The notes: generated by a model from the letters alone, not told the origin. DNA of 59,093 nucleotides from Natronospirillum sp. (GCF_022565775.1 NZ_JAIUMC010000011.1:1-59093), one strand, 5' to 3'; shown: positions 29,483 through 37,784, counted from the stretch's first letter. Program-made: numbers and translations.

Positions 29483-30877
29483 ATGAAGAAGACACTGATC
29501 TGTCTGGTCACCCTGATGTGCTGCAGTGCAGCCTCGGCTCTGGCCTGCATCACGGAAGAATCCGAACCCAACGACACTGAAGTCAATGCCAATGGCCCGG
29601 TGTGCAGCGATACGCCGGTCAGCGGCAGCATCCGCAATCGTCATGATGTCGACTGGTTCTACCTGAACCTGGAGGAAGAAAGCGACATCCAAGTCAACCT
29701 GAGCCATGCCAGCAATGCCGACCTGGACTGGTTCCTTTATGGCGACACCGGTGGTGTGCTGGCCAGCGGGGAAACCAGCAACAATCCGGAAACCGGCTCC
29801 CTCGAAGATGCCGCACCCGGTACCTATTTCATCCGCGTTGAACCCTGGTCGGGTCGCGGTGATTATGAACTGACCGTTACCTTCGCCGAGGCCGACAACG
29901 GCGGTGGCGGTAATGGCGGCGGTTCGGGCTCTGCCTGCGACTATGGTGACCGGCCGAATGCCCCCTCCGGGCTCACGCAATGGCTCACTGGTTCACCGAC
30001 ACCTACCTGCGTCGACCTGAATGACCCTGCAGCCCTGCTGATGGGCGGCGGCGCTGATGTGGATGATGCGTTCAGCCAACGCGTCGCGCCCCATATTCAA
30101 GGCGGTGACGTTGTCGTTCTGCGGACCTCCGGGACAGACGGCTACAATGACTATCTGATGAACCTGACGCAGGCCAACTCGGTTGAAACCCTGGTCGTTG
30201 ATACCCGCAGCCTGGCGGACTCCGACTATGTGGATTGGGCCATCCGCTCTGCCGAATTCGTGTTCATCGCTGGTGGTGACCAGTCGGACTACCTCAATCA
30301 ATGGCTAAACACCCGTCTGCAGGATGCCGTGCAATCGGTATGGGACAAGGGCGGTATTGTGGGGGGCACCTCAGCCGGCAATGCGGTACTTGGCGAGTTC
30401 ATCTACGACCCGGACGGTGTGCCGGGGGCGGTCAGCGACGAAGTGGTTGAAGACTTCTGTCACAATACCATCAATATCAGTGAAGACTTTCTGATTACTG
30501 ATCCGTTGTACAACGTCATTACCGACACACATTTCTATGAGCGTGATCGCATGGGCCGCCTGATGGTGTTTCAGGCGCACCTGTTCACCAGCACGCGTGG
30601 CATTGGCGTGTCAGAGGAAACCTCTCTGTTCGTGTCAGCCTCCGGCGAGGCCGTGGTGGATGGGCGATATGAGGTGTACATTCTGCGCGGCGACGGCCAG
30701 ACAGACTATGTACAGACTGCCTGTGGCGAACCGGTAATCATTGAAGACCTGCTGCGCTACCGACTGCTGAGCGGGGATATCTACAATCTCGATAACGATA
30801 CCAGCTCCGTATCCCCGATCCGGATTGGTGTGGACGGCCGCTTCAGCGACTACTACACACCCGCTGATCCCTACTGA
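29483..30877 (+). CDS. Secreted PPC-domain cyanophycinase-like peptidase (family S51)
   Basis: The 464-residue protein has a signal peptide (MKKTLICLVTLMCCSAASALA; cleavage at ALA, residue 21, with Cys22 next), a PPC beta-sandwich domain (about 25-137, EESEPNDTEVNAN and DVDWFYLNLEE hallmarks), a Gly-rich linker (139-150) and an S51-type domain (about 180-440). Ser297 in GGTSAGNAVLG is the predicted nucleophile, and FIAGGDQSDYLNQW is a family strand-turn. S51 enzymes cleave cyanophycin or Asp dipeptides; extracellular cyanophycinase (CphE) is the nearest functional model, but substrate is not shown. It stands alone between clpB and pgeF, both on the other strand. Confidence 0.85.
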   Translation: MKKTLICLVTLMCCSAASALACITEESEPNDTEVNANGPVCSDTPVSGSIRNRHDVDWFYLNLEEESDIQVNLSHASNADLDWFLYGDTGGVLASGETSNNPETGSLEDAAPGTYFIRVEPWSGRGDYELTVTFAEADNGGGGNGGGSGSACDYGDRPNAPSGLTQWLTGSPTPTCVDLNDPAALLMGGGADVDDAFSQRVAPHIQGGDVVVLRTSGTDGYNDYLMNLTQANSVETLVVDTRSLADSDYVDWAIRSAEFVFIAGGDQSDYLNQWLNTRLQDAVQSVWDKGGIVGGTSAGNAVLGEFIYDPDGVPGAVSDEVVEDFCHNTINISEDFLITDPLYNVITDTHFYERDRMGRLMVFQAHLFTSTRGIGVSEETSLFVSASGEAVVDGRYEVYILRGDGQTDYVQTACGEPVIIEDLLRYRLLSGDIYNLDNDTSSVSPIRIGVDGRFSDYYTPADPY

Positions 30878-30886
30878 AAGTAACCC

Positions 30887-30909
30887 CGGGGGTGGACAAG
30901 CCGCCCCCG
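30887..30909. terminator. Hairpin between convergent genes, probable terminator
   Basis: CGGGGGTGG at 30887-30895 and CCGCCCCCG at 30901-30909 form a 9-bp stem (one G-U pair) with a 5-base loop, between the stops of the S51 gene and of pgeF. No T tract follows, so strength and direction are uncertain. Confidence 0.45.
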
Positions 30910-30910
30910 C

Positions 30911-31675
30911 TCAACCGGCAGCGCTGGCCTGACGCCAGATCAGCGCTGCCATTCTCCCCGTCTGCCCATCGCGCCGATAGGAAAAGTACTGCGCCCGCTC
31001 CGTCACGGTGCAGAAGCCACCTCCGGCAACACGGGTCACCCCCGCTCTCGCCAGCCTCTGGCGCGCCAGTTGATAGATGTCTGCCAGCCAGCGGTCTCCG
31101 TCACCCGGGGTGAAGGCAGATTCAGCTTCGGCAGCCTGCTCGACAAAGGCGGCTTTGACCTCTGGGCCCACTTCGAACTGCTGTGGCCCGATCGCCGGCC
31201 CCAGCCAGGCCAAAAGATGCTGTGGCGAAGCGCTGAACTGTTGCAGCAGATTTTCCAGAACCCCATGACACAGGCTCCGCCATCCGGCGTGTGCTGCACC
31301 GACTTCCTGCCCGTCCCGGTCGGTGATCAATACCGGCAGACAGTCTGCGGTAAGAATACACAGTGGAACTCCGGCACAGCGGGTATAGGCCGCATCGGCC
31401 TCGCCTTGCACAGGCTGCCCCGGCGTCTCGATACAGGCCACTTGCGTGCCGTGCATCTGATTCAGCCACACCGGCTCTGACGGCAGCGACAAACGACTCA
31501 TGACGCGCTGTCGATTGGCCGCCACAGCCTGCGGGTCATCCCCCACATGCACGCCCATATTGAGGCTGTTCCAGGGGGGCCGGCTGACCCCGCCCTCGCG
31601 CAAGGTGACCGCCACCTGCACCGATTCAGGCTGATCGGGCCAATCGGGCACCTGAATCGACGGTTCAGTACTCAT
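30911..31675 (-). CDS. pgeF: Peptidoglycan editing factor / multicopper polyphenol oxidase (YfiH)
   Basis: The 254-residue YfiH/PgeF protein has the conserved metal or active-site residues in NQMHGTQV (His), LTADCLPVLI (Cys) and AAHAGWR (His). E. coli PgeF prevents wrong incorporation of serine for alanine in peptidoglycan precursors; relatives have purine nucleoside phosphorylase or laccase-like activity. The ORF is open to 31978, but the ATG at 31675 is used: it overlaps the rluD stop by 11 bases, as expected for the coupled rluD-pgeF operon. Confidence 0.93.
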   Translation of the reverse strand: MSTEPSIQVPDWPDQPESVQVAVTLREGGVSRPPWNSLNMGVHVGDDPQAVAANRQRVMSRLSLPSEPVWLNQMHGTQVACIETPGQPVQGEADAAYTRCAGVPLCILTADCLPVLITDRDGQEVGAAHAGWRSLCHGVLENLLQQFSASPQHLLAWLGPAIGPQQFEVGPEVKAAFVEQAAEAESAFTPGDGDRWLADIYQLARQRLARAGVTRVAGGGFCTVTERAQYFSYRRDGQTGRMAALIWRQASAAG

Positions 31676-32627
31676 CAGCCGGGCTCTCCTCTTCCAGCAC
31701 CTGCAGTAGAGCCTGCATATCCTCTGGCAGGTCGATTTCCCAATGCATCCACTGGCCGGTGGCCGGGTGCGGAAATCCGAGCGCCTTGGCGTGCAGCGCC
31801 TGGCGCTGGAATCCCTGCAGGGCTTCGCGCAGCAGGTCCGGACACTGACGGGGCAGGGAAAACTGTCCGCCATAGACCGGATCGCCAACCAGCGGATAAT
31901 GAATGTGGTCCATGTGGACGCGAATCTGATGGGTACGCCCGCTTTCCAGCTTGAGGCGAACATGGGTGTGGTGGGCAAAGCGTTTCAATACCCGGTAGTG
32001 GGTCAGTGCGGGCTTGCCGCCGGGGCGCACCGCCATCTTAATGCGCTGAGTCGGGTGACGGGCAATGGGCTCCTCTACTTCACCGCCACCCGTCATCACG
32101 CCCTTGCAGACGGCTTCATATTCGCGGTCTATGTCGCGAGCCTGAAGGTAACGCACCAGCTCTGTGTGAGCCTCTACCGTGCGCGCAACCACCATAAGTC
32201 CGGTGGTGTCCTTGTCCAGTCGATGCACAATACCGGCCCGGGGCACCGCAGCCAGATCCGGATCATAATGCAACAGGCCGTTGAGCAGGGTGCCATTCGG
32301 GGTGCCGGCTCCCGGGTGCACGGTGAGGCCGGCCGGCTTGTTGACCACAATCACGTGTTCATCGACGTAATGAATGGGAAAATCCACTGGCTCGGCCTGC
32401 CATTCGGTGAATACTTCCAGCTCGGCTTCCAGACGCAGCCACTCGCCGCCCACGACCTTCTCCCGGGGCTTGACCTGGCGGTCGTCGAGCAGCAACTGGC
32501 CGGCCTTGATCCAGCCTTGCAAACGGGAGCGCGAGTACTCGGGGAACAGTTGGGCAGCCACCTGGTCCAGACGCTGGCCACCCAGCTCCAGCGGAACCTG
32601 GGCGTCCATTTCTATCATTTCATGCAT
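31665..32627 (-). CDS. rluD: 23S rRNA pseudouridine synthase RluD
   Basis: RluD makes pseudouridines 1911, 1915 and 1917 in helix 69 of 23S rRNA. The 320 residues comprise an S4 RNA-binding domain (about 15-75, RLDQVAAQLFPEYSRSRLQG) and a RluA-type catalytic domain with Asp138 in HRLDKDTTG, and NKPAGLTVHPG and SGRTHQIRVH motifs. Divergent from bamD and overlapping pgeF, as in E. coli and many gammaproteobacteria. Several nearby ATGs (codons 1, 4, 7) make the exact start uncertain by a few residues. Confidence 0.95.
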   Translation of the reverse strand: MHEMIEMDAQVPLELGGQRLDQVAAQLFPEYSRSRLQGWIKAGQLLLDDRQVKPREKVVGGEWLRLEAELEVFTEWQAEPVDFPIHYVDEHVIVVNKPAGLTVHPGAGTPNGTLLNGLLHYDPDLAAVPRAGIVHRLDKDTTGLMVVARTVEAHTELVRYLQARDIDREYEAVCKGVMTGGGEVEEPIARHPTQRIKMAVRPGGKPALTHYRVLKRFAHHTHVRLKLESGRTHQIRVHMDHIHYPLVGDPVYGGQFSLPRQCPDLLREALQGFQRQALHAKALGFPHPATGQWMHWEIDLPEDMQALLQVLEEESPADEY

Positions 32628-32652
32628 GGGTGTGCGGCCCCGAATATGGTTT

Positions 32653-32666
32653 AATGGGCGCCCATT
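32653..32666. promoter_or_regulatory. Perfect 14-bp palindrome between rluD and bamD
   Basis: AATGGGCGCCCATT is its own reverse complement and sits in the 68-base gap between the divergent essential gene bamD and rluD, 30 bases before the bamD ATG. It could be a regulator site overlapping both promoters, or chance. Confidence 0.35.
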
Positions 32667-32695
32667 GTATTTGATCGAACCGTTTAGGGAAAAAG

Positions 32696-33529
32696 ATGTT
32701 AGCGAGACTGTCTGTTCACACGCCCGCTATCGTGGCTCTGCTCTCCATTTTGTTGCTTACCGGTTGCGGCCTGTTCGGCCCGCAAACCCGCATCACCACT
32801 GAGGCTGACAGCTATGCCCGGGCGCAGGATTTCCTTGAAGCCGGCAACTACAACCTGGCCATCGAGCAACTCGAAGCCATGGAAAACAGATTTCCCTTCG
32901 GTGCCTATGCAACCCAGGTTCAACTTGACCTGATTTACGCCCACTACGAGCGTCGGCAATATGATCGTGCCATGCGTCGGGCCAATCGCTTTATTCGCCT
33001 GCAGCCCGCGCACCCGCGGGTGGACTATGTCTACTACATGCGCGGTCTGATCCGTTTTGGCATGGCAGAACGCACAGCCAGCCTGCTCAGCACCCGTAAC
33101 CCGGTTGACCGCGACGTCAGCGGCTATGACGAGACTTTCCAGTTGCTGGACGAATTTCTCGATCGCTTCCCGAACAGCGACTACCGCGACGACGCCAAAG
33201 GCATCATGCAGGTGGCCCGCACCCGCATGGCGGAGCACAGCTTCAATGTAGCCCTCTATTATTACCAGGTTGATCGGCCCGAACCCGCGCTGACCCGCCT
33301 GCAGAAGCTGCTCTCCGAGTTCCCCGGCGAGCCGGTGCAGGACAATGCGCTGGCACTGAAAATCCGCACCCATGAAAAGCAGGGAGACGAGGCATCTGCC
33401 CGGAATACCGAAGACCTTTTACGCACAGAGTTCCCGGACAGCGAGTTTCTGGTCAGTGATGAACTGGTAGCCGACTTCCGCTTCCGGCGCCCCTGGTATT
33501 TCTGGCTGACACTGGGTCTGGTGGGGTAA
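32696..33529 (+). CDS. bamD: Outer membrane assembly lipoprotein BamD
   Basis: BamD is the essential lipoprotein partner of BamA in the beta-barrel assembly machine. The 277-residue protein has a signal peptide with lipobox LLTGC (Cys24 lipidated) and then five TPR-like repeats (AQDFLEAGNYNLAIEQLEAM through ALTRLQKLLSEFPGEP). AGGGA lies a few bases before the ATG. The C-terminus ends with an unusual hydrophobic tail (RPWYFWLTLGLVG) that I do not recall as general in BamD. The divergent placement from rluD agrees with E. coli. Confidence 0.95.
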   Translation: MLARLSVHTPAIVALLSILLLTGCGLFGPQTRITTEADSYARAQDFLEAGNYNLAIEQLEAMENRFPFGAYATQVQLDLIYAHYERRQYDRAMRRANRFIRLQPAHPRVDYVYYMRGLIRFGMAERTASLLSTRNPVDRDVSGYDETFQLLDEFLDRFPNSDYRDDAKGIMQVARTRMAEHSFNVALYYYQVDRPEPALTRLQKLLSEFPGEPVQDNALALKIRTHEKQGDEASARNTEDLLRTEFPDSEFLVSDELVADFRFRRPWYFWLTLGLVG

Positions 33530-33543
33530 TTGGTCGACTGGCA

Positions 33544-33572
33544 TTAGACAACCGAGCCACTCGCGCTATAAT
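33544..33572 (+). promoter_or_regulatory. Sigma-70 promoter upstream of the methyltransferase gene
   Basis: TTAGAC at 33544-33549 and a consensus TATAAT at 33567-33572 are 17 bases apart, about 117 bases before the methyltransferase ATG. Confidence 0.6.
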
Positions 33573-33689
33573 CCATCCCCTCCACCCAGACGTAATTCCA
33601 TCTGGTCTGCAGCAGCGCTGGCGCTTTAACCTGCCTGGTCTGTCGCAGTTTAGCGGTGGATACCCGTAGTCAGCCCGGGAGCATTCGGC

Positions 33690-34283
33690 ATGATGTGGAA
33701 TGAACGATACTCTACTCAGGAATATGCATACGGGAAGGAGCCCAACGATTTTCTCAGACGCACCGCAGACGACATTCTGCCCGGTGACGTGCTGTGCATT
33801 GGTGAAGGCGAAGGCCGCAATGCGGTGTTCCTGGCCCAGTTGGGTTTCAATGTAACGGCAGTTGACCTGTCTGAAGTCGGGTTGGCCAAGGCGCAGCGAC
33901 TCGCAGCCGAGCGCGGTGTCACCATTACCACGATTCAGGCAGACCTGGCAGACTATGTGATCGAGCCGGGGCGATGGAGCGCCATCGTCAGTATTTTCTG
34001 CCATCTTCCACCGGAAATCCGTTTACCGCTCCACCGCAAGGTGGTTGCCGGATTGCAACCTGGCGGCACCCTGGTTTACGAGAGCTACCATCCGGAGCAG
34101 ATCGAGCGCGCCACCGGCGGACCTTCCGACCCTGCCCTGCTGCCGGACCTCGGGCAATTGCGCGAAGAACTCAGTGGCCTCAACATGCAGTGCATGCAGG
34201 AAATGGAGCGCCCGGTGAGTGAAGGCATTTACCACCAGGGCGACAGCATGGTCGTTCAGATCATGGCCTTCAAGCCCTCCTGA
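33690..34283 (+). CDS. SAM-dependent methyltransferase, TehB-like
   Basis: The 197-residue protein is a class I methyltransferase: VLCIGEGEGRNAVFLAQLGFNVTAVDLSE is the SAM-binding motif I and II region (here GEGEGRNA, then VDLSE), and FCHLPPEIR follows strand 4. The opening MWNERYSTQEYAYGKEPNDFL is typical of small TehB/thiopurine-methyltransferase-like proteins linked to detoxification of tellurite or other compounds, cut here to WNERYSTQEYAYGKEPND. Substrate cannot be told from sequence. GGGAG lies upstream of two adjacent ATGs (33690, 33693). It is a single gene with its own promoter. Confidence 0.85.
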   Translation: MMWNERYSTQEYAYGKEPNDFLRRTADDILPGDVLCIGEGEGRNAVFLAQLGFNVTAVDLSEVGLAKAQRLAAERGVTITTIQADLADYVIEPGRWSAIVSIFCHLPPEIRLPLHRKVVAGLQPGGTLVYESYHPEQIERATGGPSDPALLPDLGQLREELSGLNMQCMQEMERPVSEGIYHQGDSMVVQIMAFKPS

Positions 34284-34374
34284 CCAGCAGGCAGGCCTCA
34301 CAACTCGCTTTTCTTTGGGCATTCCCCTATAGTGCGACGATATACCTTGGCAGTCAGAAAGGAAGAAAAGGCGG

Positions 34375-36057
34375 GTGCTTTGCCGAACAGCCAGACCATC
34401 AGGAAGTCAGATTCCGGCCAGGTTCGCGGGCTATGCTGCGCTCATCCTGTGGACTCTGCTGCTGGCCTCCTGTGCCGGCCGCTCTGATCCTCCTGACGAC
34501 AGCCCGGAACAGTCCCGGATTCAGGACACGGTGGAGCGCCAGCTCGATTTGCTGCTGGATTCCGTCGCCCCGGTGGGCGGCCAGGCCCTGCCCGATGACA
34601 GCCTCCTTGCCTTCTATGAACAACGCAACTATCGACCCCTCTGGCTTGATAACCATGACGCACTGGATGATCTGCTGAACCAGTTGCAACGGGCCGGCGA
34701 GCACGGCCTGAATCCGGTGGATTACCACATCGACGCCCTGCGCGGCTATCGCCGGCTTGCACGCCCCGATCGGCGGCAACAGGCAGAAATGGATGTATTG
34801 GCCACCATGGCAATGCAGGCCTATGCGCATGATCTGAGCAGCGGTCGCTTTGATCCTTCCCTGATTGACACCAACTGGCAGATGGACCTCCCCAACGGGG
34901 ACTGGAAGACCCTGCTCGATCTGGAATCGGCACAGCAGATGGTCGACACATTGCCATCTCTGGCGCCTCAACATCCGCATTATCAGGCGCTGCAACGCTG
35001 GTTGGCCTATTACCTCGAACTGGACCGCCGGGGTATCGAAATCCGGGTGCCGCAGGGCGAGCTGCTGCTACGAGGCTCGAATGGGGCGAGAGTCTCCCTG
35101 CTGCGCCAGCGCATGCAGCAATTGGGTGATCTGCGCGGGCCGGAACGCCCCCAGAACCCCAATCAGTTTGATGCCGCCCTGGAAGAGGCTGTGCGCAATT
35201 TTCAGTCGCGCCATGGCCTGGACGCTGATGGCCGCGTAGGCAGCCAGACACTGGCCGCCATCAATGTGCCGATTGCCGAGCGTGCCGAACAGATTCGGCT
35301 CAATCTCGAACGCTGGCGCTGGCTGCCGGCTGAACTGGAAGAGGATCGTATCTGGGTTGATCTGACCGCCTATGAAGTCCACATGCACCTGCATGGCGAG
35401 CATCACAGCATGCGCGCGGTTATCGGCAAGCCGGACCGCATGACAAGGGTGTTTCGCGGTGAGATGACCTACATGGAGATCAACCCGACCTGGCGGGTAC
35501 CGCAACGCATTGCGCGCGAGATGCTGTTGCCTCAGGTGCAACAGGACGCCAACTATCTGCAACGCAACAATTATCGGGTGTTCGAGGGCTGGCATTCCGG
35601 TGCGGCAGAAGTCGACCCTGACAGTGTCGACTGGCTCGCCATGCGCCCGGAAGACCTCGGCTACCGCTTTGAGCAGATGCCGGACCCGGGTAACGCCATG
35701 GGGCAGTACAAGTTCATGTTCCCCAACCGAAATGCCATCTATCTGCATGACACCCCGTCACAAGCCTATTTCAATCAGGCAGATCGGGCGCGCAGTGCCG
35801 GCTGTGTGCGTCTGCATGACCCGTCATTCTTTGCCGATCTGCTGGTGCGTGAGGACATCGGTGCACGGGACAGGCTGAACATGGCGCGGCGCGTCGACGA
35901 CCCGACTGTGGTGTCCCTGAACGAACCTGTGCCCATCTATCTGGTTTACTTTACCGTCATGGTGGACAGTCGCGGGCTACCCGAATTCCGCGAAGACATC
36001 TACGACCGGGACCCGCTGATGCGGGAGGCCATGCAATATCGGGCATTTGGCGGTTGA
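34375..36057 (+). CDS. L,D-transpeptidase, YcbB/LdtD family lipoprotein
   Basis: The 560-residue protein begins with GTG (AAGGAAG upstream) and has an N-terminal hydrophobic segment with lipobox LLASC (Cys33), so it is probably an envelope lipoprotein. Next come a YcbB-type scaffold domain (about 70-230), a peptidoglycan-binding domain (VRNFQSRHGLDADGRVG) and a YkuD catalytic domain with HDTPSQAYF and SAGCVRLHD (Cys477 nucleophile). The family makes 3-3 cross-links in peptidoglycan and can attach proteins. It is convergent with lpxD. LdtD/YcbB of E. coli is larger and not a lipoprotein, so no symbol is given. Confidence 0.92.
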   Translation: MLCRTARPSGSQIPARFAGYAALILWTLLLASCAGRSDPPDDSPEQSRIQDTVERQLDLLLDSVAPVGGQALPDDSLLAFYEQRNYRPLWLDNHDALDDLLNQLQRAGEHGLNPVDYHIDALRGYRRLARPDRRQQAEMDVLATMAMQAYAHDLSSGRFDPSLIDTNWQMDLPNGDWKTLLDLESAQQMVDTLPSLAPQHPHYQALQRWLAYYLELDRRGIEIRVPQGELLLRGSNGARVSLLRQRMQQLGDLRGPERPQNPNQFDAALEEAVRNFQSRHGLDADGRVGSQTLAAINVPIAERAEQIRLNLERWRWLPAELEEDRIWVDLTAYEVHMHLHGEHHSMRAVIGKPDRMTRVFRGEMTYMEINPTWRVPQRIAREMLLPQVQQDANYLQRNNYRVFEGWHSGAAEVDPDSVDWLAMRPEDLGYRFEQMPDPGNAMGQYKFMFPNRNAIYLHDTPSQAYFNQADRARSAGCVRLHDPSFFADLLVREDIGARDRLNMARRVDDPTVVSLNEPVPIYLVYFTVMVDSRGLPEFREDIYDRDPLMREAMQYRAFGG

Positions 36058-36085
36058 CCGGCCGGGTTACCGCCGACAAACCGGT

Positions 36086-37117
36086 TCAGGAGCGCTGCTG
36101 CTTTTCCAGCGCCCGCACACGCGCGTAGAGGTCATCCAGCTTCATCACCCGAGCCACATTGCGGCGCCATCCCTGCACGGCACGTGCAGGCAGCCCTGAA
36201 GCGTAGGCGCCGGGCTCCTTGATCGAGTTGGCGACGCCGGTCATGCCCATGATGGTGACCTCATCGCAGATCTCGATATGGCCGTTGATCGCGCACTGGC
36301 CAGCGATCACACAGCGCGCACCGATGGTGGTGCTGCCGGCAATCGCCGTGCCGCCGGCAATCGCGGTGTGTGGCCCTATCCGCACGTTGTGCGCAATGTG
36401 CACCAGGTTGTCCAGCTTGACGCCGTCACCGATAATCGTATCTTCCAGCGCCCCCCGGTCGATGGTGGTATTGGCGCCAATCTCCACATCATCGCCGACC
36501 TGCACATTGCCCAACTGCGGCACCTTTTTCCAGCCCGCCTTGCCGGGTGCAAACCCGAAACCGTCAGACCCGATCACCACACCGGCGTGCAGGATGGCGC
36601 GCGCACCAATGTGACACTGATCGCCGACATACACCTGCCCGGCCAGAATCGAACCCGCCCCGACAAAGGCATCTCGGCCCACAAAGGCACCCGGGCCTAC
36701 CTCGCACCCGGGCTCGATAATCGCCCCGGCACTGATTACCGCAGCGGCGCCGATATAGACATCTTCACCAATCTGCGCAGTCGGATCGACAACCGCCGAC
36801 TCCGCCACCGTGCGCGCATACTGAACACGCGGATGCAGCAGGTTGGCCAATTCGGCGTAGGCAAAATAGGGGTCCGCAACGATCAGCGTACTGACGGGAC
36901 AGTGCGACGCATGCTGCTCGCGCAGCAACACCGCGCAGGCACGGGTGTCCTTCAGCAGGTCCAGATAGCGATCAGAGGTACAGAACGCCAGTTGATCAGG
37001 TTCGGCGCGGTCAAGGCGGGCGACGCTGTGCACCCGCTGCTCGGCATCGCCGATCAACTGGGCACCGACACGCTCCGCAAGATCGGCCAGGGTATAGGTT
37101 TTGGGTGGCATGGGCAT
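36086..37117 (-). CDS. lpxD: UDP-3-O-(3-hydroxyacyl)glucosamine N-acyltransferase LpxD, stand-alone copy
   Basis: LpxD adds the second acyl chain in lipid A synthesis. The 343-residue protein has a uridine-binding N-terminal domain (LADLAERVGAQLIGD, about 5-100), a left-handed beta-helix of hexapeptide repeats (about 110-300) with the catalytic His in VHIAHNVRIG, and a short C-terminal helix. AAGGA is nine bases before the chosen ATG (37117); an ATG two codons later is possible. Normally lpxD lies in the bamA-skp-lpxD-fabZ-lpxA cluster; here it stands alone downstream of a tRNA gene, so a second copy may exist elsewhere. Confidence 0.88.
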   Translation of the reverse strand: MPMPPKTYTLADLAERVGAQLIGDAEQRVHSVARLDRAEPDQLAFCTSDRYLDLLKDTRACAVLLREQHASHCPVSTLIVADPYFAYAELANLLHPRVQYARTVAESAVVDPTAQIGEDVYIGAAAVISAGAIIEPGCEVGPGAFVGRDAFVGAGSILAGQVYVGDQCHIGARAILHAGVVIGSDGFGFAPGKAGWKKVPQLGNVQVGDDVEIGANTTIDRGALEDTIIGDGVKLDNLVHIAHNVRIGPHTAIAGGTAIAGSTTIGARCVIAGQCAINGHIEICDEVTIMGMTGVANSIKEPGAYASGLPARAVQGWRRNVARVMKLDDLYARVRALEKQQRS

Positions 37118-37240
37118 GGGTAGAATTCCTTCTTCGGACCAGCCCGACCGCGTTGCGGCTGGCATTCCCGGTGTCTTGAAGAATACCCTGCAAACCGGCT
37201 TGTGCAGAAGAGGAAATTTAACCTTTGGTGAAGGAGATAC

Positions 37241-37271
37241 AAAAACCCGACCAGCGTGAACTGATCGGGTT
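37241..37271 (-). terminator. Terminator after the tRNA-Leu 3' remnant
   Basis: Read on the minus strand, AACCCGATCAG (37261-37271) pairs with CTGGTCGGGTT (37244-37254) around a 6-base loop and is followed by a T run to 37241. It closes the region between the decayed tRNA piece and lpxD. Confidence 0.8.
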
Positions 37272-37281
37272 CATTTAAATT

Positions 37282-37350
37282 TGGTACCAGAGGCCGGGAT
37301 CGACGGTCCGACGTTTCGGCCGGCACGGGGGAGTGCCGGTTCGAACGGTA
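37282..37350 (-). pseudogene. Decayed tRNA-Leu 3'-end copy
   Basis: TGGTACCAGAGGCCGG at 37282-37297 is identical to the CCA end, acceptor 3' strand and part of the T arm of the intact tRNA-Leu (37396-37411). Beyond it the similarity fades: a disturbed T loop, a CCGGCACGGG block also present in the real gene, and no 5' acceptor half. It has its own downstream terminator, so it looks like a tandem [tRNA end + terminator] repeat, similar to the tRNA-end repeats known at E. coli tyrT. Confidence 0.6.
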
Positions 37351-37384
37351 CAAAAAAGCCCGAGATGACTTTTCACCTCGGGCT
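37351..37384 (-). terminator. Rho-independent terminator of tRNA-Leu
   Basis: On the minus strand AGCCCGAGGTGA pairs with TCATCTCGGGCT (12 bp, AAAG loop) and is followed by six T. It lies 11 bases after the CCA end of the tRNA. Confidence 0.92.
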
Positions 37385-37395
37385 ATCTTAAAAGC

Positions 37396-37482
37396 TGGTA
37401 CCAGAGGCCGGACTCGAACCGGCACGGGTTTTACCCCGGCGGATTTTGAATCCGCTGCGTCTACCAATTTCGCCACTCTGGC
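37396..37482 (-). tRNA. tRNA-Leu(CAA)
   Basis: An 87-base type II tRNA with encoded CCA. Acceptor GCCAGAG pairs with CTCTGGT (G1-U72 wobble), the anticodon stem GCGGA/TCCGC holds loop TTCAAAA with anticodon CAA (reads UUG), a long variable arm follows (CGGGGTAAAACCCG), and the T arm is GCCGG-TTCGAGT-CCGGC. It is similar to E. coli leuX-type tRNA. It is transcribed alone with a terminator directly downstream. Confidence 0.97.
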
Positions 37483-37784
37483 TTTGAAACTTTGCGCATT
37501 CTACTAGAACGGACGGCCAGCGCAAAGTTTTCTCTGATCAATCAGACAGTTGAGCAGAACACCTCAACAAGTGCCCCAAAAACGACCGATTTTATCTGTA
37601 CAAAAACCGGCCAATAACACTGTTAAAAGATGTAATTCTGTGGGCCAGTCACATTGACTTAACCGATTAAGTGTATAAATATCGTCCACTCTCGAAAGGC
37701 ATTCAAAAAGGAGCCATTTCCGCTGGATGTCGGTTGGCTTTGACGCACTCACCCAGACACTCACTGCAGTCGGGTTCGCTTTTT
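37483..37784. promoter_or_regulatory. Divergent region: tRNA-Leu promoter and EAL-GGDEF gene promoter
   Basis: This 302-base AT-richer gap holds no gene. For the tRNA (minus strand) a TAGAAT -10 lies at 37498-37503 with a weak -35 near 37520-37525. For the plus-strand gene, TTGACT at 37654-37659 and TAAATA at 37676-37681 (16-base spacer) make a plausible promoter, overlapping an imperfect CTTAA-CCGA-TTAAG inverted repeat at 37658-37671. Confidence 0.45.

Noticed and set aside
29140-29637. Minus-strand frame of 165 codons upstream of and into the S51 gene
   Set aside because: Third-position composition does not match native genes, it overlaps the signal peptide region of a convincing gene, and no family is recognised. 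A decayed gene cannot be excluded.
37282-37411. Prophage or island attachment sites flanking the tRNA
   Set aside because: The two repeats are only 114 bases apart with no integrase; a tandem tRNA-end repeat with duplicated terminator explains it better.
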